A DNA stretch of 64,000 nt, taken from Setophaga petechia. Its lineage: Eukaryota; Chordata; Aves; Passeriformes; Parulidae. The number at the start of each line of letters is the position of its first letter. Within the stretch, counting starts at the first letter, position 1. A model generated the notes under the pieces. It was not told the origin of the DNA. It saw nothing but the letters and a program-made list of their open reading frames with translations, and ran no database searches. Below are positions 1 to 12,165 of the stretch, piece after piece. The stretch covers positions 12,798,936 to 12,862,935 of the forward strand of contig JANCRA010000025.1 in assembly GCA_024362935.1 (NCBI GenBank). The letters are read 5' to 3'. The translations under genes were made by a program, and so were the position numbers.

Positions 1-192
1 AAACAGACCTTGAATGCACGTGATGAGTCCATCAAAAAGCTGCTGGAGATGCTGCAGAGTAAAGGTCTGTCAGCAAAAGCCACCGAGGAAGACCACGAGC
101 GGACACGGCGGTTGGCTGAGGCAGAGATGCACGTGCACCACTTGGAAAGCCTTCTTGAACAGAAGGAAAAAGAAAACAACATGCTGAGAGAG
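1..192 (+). CDS. ERC1: ERC1 coding exon a (5' end may be cut by the window)
   Basis: The frame is open from base 1 (K-Q-T-L-N-A-R-D-E-S) to a donor GAG|GTGAGT after base 192, giving 64 codons and ending in phase 0. The residues form a charged heptad coiled coil, with IKKLLEMLQSKGLSAKATEE, then HVHHLESLLEQKEKENNMLR, which is the diagnostic ERC1 version of this segment. Any in-frame ATG here is internal, not a start. Whether the real acceptor lies exactly before base 1 or further upstream cannot be seen. Confidence 0.95.
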
Positions 193-3100
193 GTGAGTGG
201 TCAAACTCATCTCCAATCTTAAACTCCTTTCTGTCTCCTATGCATTTCACAGTTGTAAGGAAAGAATCTTCCATCCTCTCTATAAGCTGTGTTTTACATT
301 ACATTCAATTTGTACACATTTTAAAACTTCTTTATGGCTTCCTCGCATGTACCTTTTGGGGTTTTGTGCTGTGGGCCCCACTTTTCCTGTAGGCTTCATG
401 GAGGTGAATTGTCCTAAGGCCTGTAAAATGAATTATGAATTCTTCTGTTCTATTGTTGTTAGAGAGAAAGTAGCTACCTGTATTTAGGTGAGAGCAGAGA
501 GAAATCTTTGCAAGAGTAATGGATGATTGCTCAACAGTTTCCATGGAAACAGTCATCTTGCTGTGAAGGGTATTTGATGAAACTATTAGCTGCCCTGGAT
601 GCACAACCAAAAAAGAGATTTCTTAAAGGGACACTGCACACATAGTAATGCCTTCTCACCATCCTTCTGAAAACAGAAAAACTATTGTTATGTCTCTCTT
701 GTACCTTAAAAGAGTACAGTGGCAGACATTCTTCACTGTTAATAATTTTAAACTAATTATAACAAAATATAGTCTATATAGAATACATATATTTTAGTAA
801 AACAAAGAAAAATATAAAACAAAGAAAATTAGTTACTGTGTAGCCAGTGTCGTTACATTTTTTGATATTATTAAATGCGTTTTCCTGTTGTCAGCCAGTC
901 TCCTAAAGTAATGGAATATTAACTTCTAAAAGGCTGGTAATTCAGCGTGGATTGTGTAGATGCAGAGATAAATATGTGTATACATGGATTCAGTAGTGCT
1001 AAGATTCTGTGTAAAGATTATTTTACATCTGTCGACTGAAGGCATGAATTGATAGCTATCCGCGTCTACCATGTTTATTACTCTAATGACCTGTTCTGCA
1101 CATTGGTATCTAGCTCATGGTTCAGCACTTTTTGGGAAGCTCTGTGGGTATACAAGATTTAATGCCCCTCTCTAAGAAGTCAAGAAAGCAAGTCCTGGAG
1201 GAGCCTTTTTTGAGATGAGTGTATGCAGCACATAAATACCTCTTAATACCTCTTATTCATATGTTTCCAGGGCCTGATCCATAGTGCTTGTGCTCTTGCA
1301 AGCATTTATATAAGAAAGCTGGAGCCCATTGCATTTCTGAGCCAGATTTAGGCCAGATTTATTTTTTTAGAGCAGTAATCTCTTGAGTGTCTGGAGTGAA
1401 GATAATATGATTCCAGACTTTCTGCACTACAGTTTTTCCTTTATTTAGCAACCAATGATAATTCTGTTCCAATTCTTGTGTAACTATTTCAGGAAGAGCC
1501 TCAAATGGCTTCCATTTGTTTCTGCTCTAAGTCCAGCAACATAAATGAAAAGCTGGCAGGAGCTGTGCAATTTTGGAGGAATGTGGTTGTGTTCGTTCCT
1601 GCTGCAGATGAGTAGATGTTGCAAGATAAGAATAATTGTTCCATTCATACATATTTGGAAATCATCAGTCATTTAAATGCTAGTCTTTATGGTAAAAGAC
1701 TTCCTAGAGGAGGTGGAGAAGACCTACTGACTTGAAAGGGCAAATGTGATTTATCAAATGTTTTAAAATTAATTACTCCTTGCTTCTTACCTGGTCCTGA
1801 TTCATTGAGAAGTCTAAGCTGGGTATAATGTAATTTATAGCTCAAACCATGGATGTGATGGGGGATCCAGCTGTGAAGCTGAGCACCCTTGTAGCCTCAA
1901 AAATGTGGTGCCATTTTATCTCCTTATGGAAGTGGGTGACAACAGGAATGGCTTTGTTTGTACCTGTGTGTCCCTGAGCTCTGAGCAAGGCTGAGCTGAG
2001 TGACCTCAGACTTACCTGCATCAAACTCAAGCCTCATGCCTGGGGCTCTGGCAGGCTGGAGGAAATCAGAGGAACTTGCAGCTGACTGCATGTGACTGCC
2101 TGAGCACCCAGATGCTCTGCAGGATGTGGTTCACAGCTGCTGTCCATATTTCACACTTGGAAGTTGTCTCAGGTGTGTCACCTGTCAGGTGTGTCTGCAT
2201 CACCCTCCTCAGCTGACCTTCTGTTATGTCCATCTGTATTTCCATAGTTGTAGGTTATTTTAGCCCTTTGCTGCCCCAGATACTAATAATGGAATTTTTG
2301 AGCTGCTTTGAAGAAATGAATCTACTTTCTTGATGGTTCTATATCTAGCATTCCCAGTATCTGGAAAGGCATGCAAAAATCTTCTTTAATTACTGCTGTT
2401 AAAGGAAGCTTTAGGATCTCAAAGGGATTCTTAAGAGTGTGGAAGGTCAGTTTATATCTCATTTCCTAACAGTAGAAAATTTTAATAGCAGTCTTGACCA
2501 TCTTAGCAAAAGAAGTTCTGAGATGTCAGAATCCACTGTTTCTGACTCTGGAAGGGTTTTAGATTTCTGGTAGAATATTTGCTGGAAATAATATTAAAGG
2601 TGTACATCTTGAAGCAAAAAGGTATCCCTCGATTTCTGACTTTGAAACCTACATGTAATTCAAAGTGTGATGTTGAGACTCAAGGTCATCAGACAGTTTT
2701 TCAGGCAGGCAGTGTGGTTACAGTGGCCAGAAGTGTGACCTTGACAATTAAACCTCGAGAATTAATTGATTTCTTCAGCTGTTGCTGTTATTGTACTAAA
2801 GATTGCATGAGTTTCCAAAGGAAAATAAAGTCTAGGAGAGGCCAGAGTTGTGGTTCTGATAATATTATAACTGTGCCACTCACCATTTTAGGTTGTTATA
2901 TCTTTTTCTAGTCTGAAAAATCCAGTGCTGCTTAATTGTTCCTCATATAAAAGACATCAGATATTTTTGATCACCTCCCAGGGCACTGTCTGTCTCCCAA
3001 ATCCAGATTATAAAATGGATTCTTCAGCAGCTGCTGAGAGGTATCTCCTTAAGCAATTTGACTCTCTTGGGCTTTTCCCAATTGCCCTGACTTCTGAGGA

Positions 3101-4447
3101 TCTCAAGAAATTATTCATCCAAGTCCATGGGAAAGGTACCAAATCCAGCATAGGATGTATTCAGTAACTGATACAGAGGACATTCTCTCATTAACAGAAA
3201 TAATTAAATATCTCATTGAACATCAGAATGCCCTGACTTCAGCAGATAGCAGTGTGGCTGCATCACATTCCTCTATGCTGGAAAACAAGCTTAAGCTTCA
3301 TAGCTTATTAAAAGATAGCTGCTATTTTGAATAGCCCTTCTTCAGTCTTTGTGACAATTATTGTTGTTGGTATTCTAGACTTAACTTTCAAAAACAAAAT
3401 TATTTTCATACCAGGAAGAAATACTTGATGAAATCCAGCAGCTGGACTACAGCTTCCAGAATAGCTCCCAAGCTGCCTTTATGCTCCAGACTTGCCTGCT
3501 GCAGAGTTATCAGTGGTGGTCCATAGCTCCAAAGATAACCAAGCTTGCTGTGTTCTTTTTGCCAGCCTCCCCACTCCCCAAAGTGCTAGATGCACTGGTT
3601 AGAAATGGATTTTTCTCAGTTACACAGATTAATAGCCCAGATATCAGAGCAGAATATGATGTGACTGCATCCACACCTGGTGTTCCAAATGTTTGGAGTA
3701 CTGTGGGCAGACCCAGATTTGTAAGGACAGTCCAACAAGGACTGTTAGTATAGATGGCTACAGCCATTTATTTGGAAACAGAAAGAAGGCTGTTTATCCT
3801 GAAGGTTTTTTTTTCAGAAGGCAGTTCTAGAGTCAAGGCTTGCATGTTACACTAGTGTGGAATGAGGGAAGATCTGACACGAGCTTTATACTTTGTGTCC
3901 AGGAACTGTTTGGTAGTAAATTACAGTTTTAACTGTAATTTATTATTTTATTTTTTGGTAATTGGGCCCATTCAAACAAGATGGATTTTTATTCCAACTG
4001 AGTACAAAACTGAATGAAGGAGTTAGGGATGGAGTGCTTAACAAATAAAGGAGGTTTTGTATGTAAAACAGGCACTGCAATGGGTGGTTCACGAGGGCAC
4101 TCATTCACATGAGCTTAAGGAAAGAGGCTGTGGCAGAAAAAGCCATTATTTCTTCCCTTCTTTGAGTGTTTGCTGAAATGGCAACCCCACAAAGTGCTGT
4201 TTGTGAAGTGCATCACAGTTCCTAGGATGGATTTATTGCAAGGCCTGACCCCCTTTGTGGCAGTTTGGAGTGAAGCTGCCCACTCCATCCCAGGAGCCAG
4301 CACTCGCTGTCTGGGAGCTCTCCTTGCCCTGTGTCCGTGGGCAGAGGTCTGGCAGAGCACACCAGCCTCTCACAGGTGGATTTAGACTTAGATTAGCCAA
4401 ACTCGAGCCTGTGGTGGCCAGAGAGCAGCAGCAAGGAGCTCAGTGAG

Positions 4448-5023
4448 CAAGTCCTTCCTTAGGTATTTTCTCAAGCTCTGCTTTTCTGTGGAAAAAATGT
4501 TTAGGAGAACAAGAAAATGCAAATCCCTTTCTATAGAGAATCCCACACTTAGTCTTCAATTCCAGGTCTGGACAAGTAATTAAAAATCTGAGTTAAAGAC
4601 AACAATCCTTGAACTCTAAAGGCCTGAACTTCCAGTTTTTTACCCCAGGCTATACAAAAAACAAGAAGGAATTCCATATTACACCACAAACCTCAGATAA
4701 AGAATTGTCATCTGCCTTCTCCACAAGAATATTCTAGGTTAGCTAGTTACAAAAACAGAACAAAAAATCTTTGAACTTACAACTCACACAATTTAACTGT
4801 TGATGTTAAAGAAAATGCCTCCTGCAACTTCAAGGCTAAAACAAACTCAAATCTCTGCATGTGAGTCTAGTTAGCAGCAGGAAATAGACATTTTTCCACA
4901 GATACAAGTTTATGTATTTTATACAGAGAAGCTGAGGATGCTCCATCCCTGGAAGCATTCAATGCCTGGCTGGACAGGGCTTGGAGCACCCTGGTCTGGT
5001 GGAAGGCATCCCTGCCCATGGCA
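4448..5023 (+). repeat. Inverted repeat arm A (476 bp unassigned + CR1 3' part)
   Basis: This 576-base block is the reverse complement of 27959-28533. By hand alignment there are about 20 differences, so roughly 96-97% identity with almost no indels. The last 100 bases (from about 4924, cagagaagctgaggatg onward) read as the 3' region of an avian CR1 LINE in + orientation, including the typical ggaaggcatccctgcccatg. The first 476 bases do not resemble CR1 coding sequence and I cannot assign them. The similarity stops abruptly inside the CR1 part at 5023. The block could be two copies of an interspersed family with a CR1-like tail, or a local inverted duplication. Confidence 0.85.
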
Positions 5024-7339
5024 TCCACGTGTCCCATCCCTGCTGAGCTGTGCCCAGTGCAGAGGGGTTGGTTCTCTTGTCTGACTGGATTTTAATGAGC
5101 TGTGACAAGTTTTGCAAACAAGTTATTTTTCCATGGGTGTGTTAAAATTCTTACCATTTTCTGCTCCAGGCTCAGAGGAGGATTTAGAAATTTTAATTGG
5201 AGCAATTAGAGTTAACTCAAAGAAGGCTTTTGTTCCATGCCAAGATTTTGCAACATAAATAAGATACTTCAGGAGGGAAGTATCCTATTTTGTTTTGCAG
5301 GAGTAGATAGATTAAGGAACTCTTACTACCATCACATCTTTCTGATGAGGTAAAAAATGAAGTTTCTGCTTTTTTATTACTGCTTCATGCTTTTGACCTT
5401 TTAGAAGCAAATGGCAAGGAGAGAAGTGATTTCAATCAAGATAATTTAAATAATTTAAATTATCAGAATTGCTTGCTTGGTCTGCAGGTAGTTTTAAAAC
5501 ATACAGAGGTTTTGTAGGTCAAAATTTGAGAAAATGGGCTATTGCAACTTGAATGCATGCATAATGTATTTTTTATGCATTTAAATTTTTTTAAATACCA
5601 TTTTAGTTTGGAATATTCTGTATGTTACCTTAGGTAAGAATGACAATTAAAAATGTTCAAACATATATGAAATTATTTTCAGATTTCCTCAGTGCAGAGG
5701 TTGGTAGCCTCATAATTCTTCAGAATTTGAAAAATTAGGTTGGAAAATAATGTATTTGTTTTCTGTTTTTACAGATGACAAAAAAATCTGAAACATCTTA
5801 TTCTAGCATGGCAAATTTCTAATGTTTGCACAGTAGTTAAATAATGTGTGGGTATTAAGTAAATGGAAAACAGCAGAACTCCAGTCATCTGTCAAGATTC
5901 TTTTTCCGTATTATAATTATGGTCTCATCAAAGTGAAATAATTAATAAAATTTCAGTAGGTTTCTTCATATGCTTTTTTTTAGCATGGGGGATAAGTTAT
6001 TTAATTATTGTACTTATTTCAAAACAATTTTTTTCTATATGAATGGGCTGTTCTTCAACATTCAGGAGGATTTCTTATTATTTCATTTCAGCACTTCCAT
6101 ACCTTTCAGATAGGATTTTTAAAACTATGTGAAACAATGCATAAATCTGTCTGGGGATTAAGGGTTTAAAATGCTTAAACTTCAATGTCTTTTGATGTTT
6201 TGTTATATTAGAAGATTTTCTTTGTCAGTACATGTTACATGCTTTGCTTTGTTTCCAAATTACCTCTTAGGTATGCTTTCCTTGGAGATGGTCACATTAT
6301 CCTGCACTTTTCTTTTCAGTAGAAGTGAGATTTGTGGAAGTTGGTTTCCACAAATGTCAAACTTTGTAGTGGAAGGACAAAAACCTAAAAATACCATAAA
6401 CAATTTGGAAGCTAATTTAAGTACAAAATGAGTGCTTTTGCACCTTAAATAAGAGGAAAGAGAAAAAGTTAATTATAGCACACATGTAAATTAAGTTCTA
6501 CAAGATTAAGATTTTAATTTTTAATTGATTTCTCTTCAGCATTTGAATTCACACTTCTGTAGAAAGATTTCAACACAATGCCTTGCTACTTAAAACTAAT
6601 TGGATGGTTTGAATTAGTTCTCATTTTACCTTGCTTTTACTCTAATTCCAAAGTTTTGAGGGATTTTGCTTCTGTTTCCTGCTGATTGAAATACTGAGAT
6701 GAGCAGGAAGCTGGGCTTTAATTTTCACTTTAGGTGATGCCTTAGTTAACAAACTTAAGTGTCCTAATATCTGAGGTTTTAATTGGATTTAGAAATAATC
6801 GTCTCAATGGATTAATACAATTGCAGAAGAGAGATGAGTTTCTTTAGCCAGGGGTAGCTGAGCTTCAAAGCAACTGGCACCCTCCATTATCAGTGTGTGT
6901 GCAATTGCCAGCACATCTTTCAAAGTTATGTTCTCTATGAATACAGTCACTTTGTTTTTTTCAGGGAATTATGTTGATTGGGTTTGTAAATGCAGGAAAT
7001 GACAAGTGGAAAAATGCAGAAATAATTTCCGAAGGAACTGCCATGATTACTGCTTCCAGACTTGTGTAACTATATAATTTTAGTAGCAAAAACTCTAATA
7101 GCAATGAAATAAATTCTGCAGGACTCTTATATGTTCTTTTTTCAGTTAATTTTTACATCTTGCTGAAATAGAAGTTAAAATTACTGGTATGGAGCACTTT
7201 TTGAAAAAAATGCATAAAAAATCCTGAAACTAAACAATTGTGGTACCACCCAGTTACCTTCTGGCACCAGGTAGTAATGATATTTATATAAGTGAGTCAT
7301 GCAGATTAAAGGGCTCTCCCACAGGTTATTTCATGCAAC

Positions 7340-7860
7340 CTTCTGCTCAAACCAGCAATTTCAAGCGGCGGGGGATTCCTCAGCCTCTCTGGGCACCTGC
7401 TCCAGCATTTGGTTGTTCTCCTGGTAAAATCTTTTTCATATTAGCAGGTCTAAATTTTCAGTGCTGGAAATTCTTCCTGTTACCTATCATCCTTCCACTT
7501 CTGAAAAGACTTTTGTTTCCATCATCTCTACAGCCTCCAGTTAGGTCTAGCAGGCATCAGGTTTCTCCCCAAGCCTTTTCTTTTCAGATGAAGAATCACT
7601 TTATTCTCACTCTCTTCCCTTGCATCATGTGTCTGTCAGATTCTGTTCAGGTTTTCAGTGCCTTTCTTGTACTGGGGAGCCCAAAATTTGGCACAGTGGT
7701 CCACAAGGGCTGCAGACAGGGGAACACCTCCTTCCCCCCTCCTGCTTCTGTGCTCTTGCTCGCTCTCACTTTGCCCCAGGTGCACTTGGGCTGCTTTGGG
7801 GGTTTGTCCACATCAAGGCCACATAGCTTGATCCAGTTCATGTTTCCCCAAATTCCGTAG
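7340..7860 (-). repeat. Ancient, degraded CR1 LINE fragment, antisense
   Basis: Two stretches match the antisense of avian CR1 open reading frame 2 as I know it: cctctctgggcacctgctcc near 7384 and tactggggagcccaaaattt near 7672, with the expected cacagtg following. The intervening sequence has many changes and indels. The element may reach toward 8060. The + strand reading frame across it (7240-7860) is an accident of the repeat and is not a gene. Family assignment is from memory of the consensus. Confidence 0.55.
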
Positions 7861-10800
7861 GTCTCTAAGCTGCTGGGAGTGCTGTCTGTCCATTCTTCAG
7901 ACCATGAAGGCACTGAGGGTAGTGAGGGGGAAGCTGCTGCCCACTGCACCCCTCAGTGCTCATCATCACCAGGCTTGGAGCCTGACAGCCCAGCTCGTTT
8001 GCCACCTGCTTTGTTATCACTTACCCAGCCTGGGGCTCACAAATTTGTCTCCAGACACGTTTGGAATCTTTGGGATATGAAACACCCATTGTCCCCCACT
8101 TAGTCACACAGAGAGGTAGAAGAAAATCAGGTTAGTCAGGTATGATTTGTCCTTCTACACAATTAAAGATCTATTTTATCTTCTGTAGCTACTAAATAAT
8201 TTTTAATTAACAATTATCATTAATACTGAGCTGATGGATGCTCCTAAAATTTGACTTTGGTTGTAACATTTGCATTTTATTGTAATTAATTGGAACTAGG
8301 TTGCTAAAATCTAGGTAGGCAGAAAAGCCATCTGGGAGACTAAACTTTAAGTACAAAAGATAAAACATTCATTTACTGAGGTCTGAAGGATAAGGTTGGA
8401 GAATAAAAACGATTTTTTGTCAAACCTCTCCAGTCCAATGAAAGATGCAAAGATCCAGCCCAGGACATCATAACTGATTACTCAAAGATATGGATAGTAC
8501 AGTTGAGATTTAAAAAAAAAACAGAATCATGGCTGTGCTTTTAATTACACATCATGTTTTTTAGCAATTAAAAAAAAATAATGTATGAAATGGCATGTTT
8601 TTTTACTCTCTGTGTGGAATGTGCTGCCTCATAATGCAGGTTTGGCAGGAGATGGAAGGCATGTCCTTTATGGCTTTGGAAACTGCTTGTCTTGTGCTAC
8701 TGAGAGATAAGTTGCTGTATTTTTCAGCATATAGCCTCCCCCACTATAAAAACATGATTGTTTGAAAGTGCACCTTCACATTGGTTCTGAATCCTGTGCA
8801 AAATCAGACACAGGAGCAACTGAGGGAATAACAATGGCCAGGTTATGAAGGAGGAAAAGGTTTAGACTAAATTCATCCCTCACTATTATGCACTTGTGTA
8901 TAATTTACAGTGATAATACTGCTCAGTATTGAGGACTTCTTCAATTCTAAACTATTTTCTCTAATTTTGAATTATTTTCAAAAAAACCTCGTGGACTTTG
9001 TAACTATTTATAGTGTGTTCAAATCACTTTATCACAGCTATTCTTTACATATTCAGTGTTCTCAGTGTGTTTGATCAGCTGTTCTATGTAATTATGCTGA
9101 CCAGAAAATTAAAATATTGTTCCTCATAGGGGCACTGTGCTGCCTTGCAGGGCCACTTGGCAGATGTAATTATGATACACACCTTTAGTTCATGAAAAGG
9201 TTTTCTTGAAAAGGAAGATAGATATTCTTAATTAAAAATTAAGATGAAATATAAGCCTCAACTCTAGAAAAGGTGCCCACCTTGTTTAGAACTTCTGACT
9301 ATTTCTAGCCTTCAGTTTCTAGTTATTGAATCTTTAAGGATTTTTTTGACAGAACAACCCATTTTGTAATTTTGTTGCCTATGAATGTCCTTTAGAGTTG
9401 GAATCAATTTGCACCATAATTTTGTTTTTCCTTTTTGCTATTACTTTTAAATGAAGGAGTTATTGAACATAGGAAAGCAATAAAAACATAAAAGAGATTT
9501 ATATGAGCCACCCCATTATAATAACTTAATTTACACTCAAAGGTGCAATGATGCTCTATTTTACTGACCTGTTAGAAAACAATAGCAGTTACATAAGAAA
9601 GTTCTTAATGTGTTGAAGTAAAGGGAAAATCCTGTATTACTTTATCTAAATGGACAACTTGAAAGGAATGAAGGACTGGGTTTCTCTGTTTCTGACCCTG
9701 ATATTTGTGTGTGGCCCTGTGTTTTTAACTATTGCACAAAATCCCGTTTCACAGGTTCAAATCTTAATTTTCATCCATCTATGAGGGAGTGTGAACAACA
9801 GAATCTGAACACATCAGAGATATGATAGATGAGTATTTTTCCATTCTGCCTCATGGATGCAGCCTGCATTTCCTAATTAAGAAGGGGATGTGTGCACTGC
9901 TTTCCTTCAGTCTGTGTTCCAGAGAGGCTCCGTCTGCCTGTAGCTTTTTTTTCCAGGCTCTTCAGGATCACAGGCATGTTGCCAAAATTAAGCCCTTCCT
10001 GTGCAGTCAGGGGCTGGGAGGTGTTATTTTTCAGCAGGTTATGTCATCCAAATCACAGTGGAATTACTTAAGGCAATAGAAGTAGGACATTTCCTTTGCT
10101 GAAGTGCAGAGCATCACTTCACACAGAGGGGATAGAGGCATTTCTCAAGAAGGAGCTCAGAAGAATTTTCTCTTTGGGAAAACACTGAGCAGTGGTGGAA
10201 GCAGACACTGTTGTGTCAGCATCCCTTTACACACATGCAGTTCTCCTGCTGTGTATTCCACCTATCCCATTTCCATAGCAGCAGCTGATTTTATATTCTC
10301 AGGTCAGAAACAGTGCCTCTGCACAAGTGGAAATTACCTAACCACTAAAATAAAAATAATGTAGTGTTCAAAATAGATTTATGGCATGTTAATTTTTGAC
10401 CTTATTATCCTTTATTTTCTCAGTTGCTAAAAGCTCACAAGAGTTTGTTTTAATTTCTTTGAGTAAATCCCTTTTGGGAATGTAGGTACAGGTAAGTAGA
10501 ATAATAATGGTGTTGCTCCACTCTGGTCTATATGGTGCCAATAATAATTGTGCAGAGGCTCTCAAGTTTTCTGTTGACTCTAGGAGAAACAAATATGTTT
10601 AGGGGGATTTTCAAGTTTATTTTTTCAGGAGTATTTTTTTTTTTAATTTCAGAGAATACCAATGTGCTCTGCAAACACACTTGTAAAAATAGCCCCTCAG
10701 AAAATACACAAATATAATATTTAAAACCAGAGAAACCTTCTATTGGATACTCTTGTTATTCCCATTCACGAGCATCAATTTATGCCAATGGTCTTATGCC

Positions 10801-10979
10801 AGACTTATGCAAGATTCTTTTGGCCCTTGGCATGTCACAACACATTTCTGTCTTGCTCACTTCAGAGCTGTGTAGGAGCTTCACAATCTTAAAAGCAGTG
10901 TTCTCAGTATTTTTAAGAAGCACTGTGCAACTCTACCTTTTTCATTCTGGAGAAGGAAAATCTCCAGATATATATCTCC

Positions 10980-11032
10980 ATCTTATATATTTTATATATA
11001 AGATATTTAATCTTATATCTTATATATAAGAT
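10980..11032. repeat. Two AT-rich perfect palindromes
   Basis: 10980-11004 forms a 10-bp perfect stem (atcttatata / tatataagat) around a 5-base loop. 11017-11032 is a 16-base perfect palindrome, atcttatatataagat. The two share the same arm sequence, so they probably arose by local duplication. Confidence 0.8.
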
Positions 11033-12090
11033 TATTTAATCTTCTGGACCTAGTTGGCATGGATGACTTCCATGCAAAATTTTCACTCTTCAAAATGTCT
11101 GTTGAAAATACCAGTTTCTGAGTGGCTCTTGGGATTTGTTTTTGATGGATAAACTGTGTGTGTGGGCACCTGACACAATTCATTGTTAGATTAACTGGCA
11201 TCACAGTTTGTGCTCTGTGGGCACCAAAGTATTTTTCTAGCATATAAGATGAACATCCTAACAGAATTCACATTCCTGCAGTTAACATGAGAGTGTGCTG
11301 TAAGGACAGTACTGTTTGAAGGCAAAGAGTGAAAGAGTGTTAATAGTTTCTCTATTGTTTCTCCTCTTTTTACATGTGCTGGCTTGAAACACCAGATTTA
11401 TAAGGTAGAACAAGTTGTTTCAGCTTTCTGTAATTTTATCCCTTAGCAAGCAGTTTGATGCATGATATTGCTGTGAATTTACATGCACAGAAATGTCACA
11501 TGGACTTTGTATCCTCTGGCCTGCATCCCCTGAGCCTCTAGAGCAATGTGCTGCACAGCCATGTATTTTCAGCTGTGCTCAAGGCCAAGAGCCTTGAGAA
11601 AGATTTTTCATCCTCTGTAGTTAAATGTTGCCACTCTGGGGTAAAAAATGCTGGAAAAAGAGAGTTAACAACAGCTGTGCCTTATAACTTGCTGAAATAG
11701 AAACCACAGTGTTGCTGTTTTCAGTATGCCTCTAGTGAAGTGCATTATGTGTGTGTCTTCCATTAGAAAATACCAAGAATTCAGATTAGTTTAGCAAGCA
11801 GATGATGGAGCTCTGTAGTAGACCCAGCTGTCATTTCAAGCTTATGTTGAGTGAGAGGGGAGTCAAAGGTGCAGTTTGTGCTGGGCCTTTTTACCTGTGG
11901 CTGGGATTCTGTTCAACGAGCTTTTGGCAATCCTTTCTGTGACATGAGAAGTGATAAAATGAGTGGACTGGCATAATCAGAAAGCAGCATTGAGTTATGC
12001 TGTGTATTAGAAAGAGAAGCTTCTAGTAATTATGTTTGTATTGGGGCCCTGCCATTGGTCTAACCCTTGCTTTCATTTCTGCTGGCACAG

Positions 12091-12165
12091 GAAATCCATC
12101 GTCGGTTTGAGAACGCTCCCGACACGGCCAAGACAAAGGCTCTCCAAACTGTCATTGAGATGAAG
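12091..12165 (+). CDS. ERC1: ERC1 coding exon b (25 codons)
   Basis: The acceptor is CAG before 12091 and the donor is AAG|GTAAAT after 12165. The 75 bases encode EIHRRFENAPDTAKTKALQT followed by VIEMK, phase 0 at both ends. RRFENAP is the ERC1 form; ERC2 differs strongly here. Residues 12-25 resume the coiled coil. A whole-codon exon, so skipping it would keep the frame. Confidence 0.96.

Larger units (their letters stand above)
193..12090 (+). other. ERC1: Intron a-b, 11.9 kb
   Basis: Non-coding AT-rich intron. It holds the first arm of the inverted repeat (4448-5023), an ancient antisense CR1 (about 7340-7860) and two short AT palindromes (10980-11032). The acceptor is ggcacag, with a good branch-point candidate TCTAAC at 12058-12063, 28 bases before the exon. 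I recognise nothing else in 193-4447, 5024-7339, 7861-10979 or 11033-12050. Confidence 0.85.

Noticed and set aside
7240..7860. 206-codon + strand frame
   Set aside because: Lies on a degraded antisense CR1 fragment and matches no protein family.
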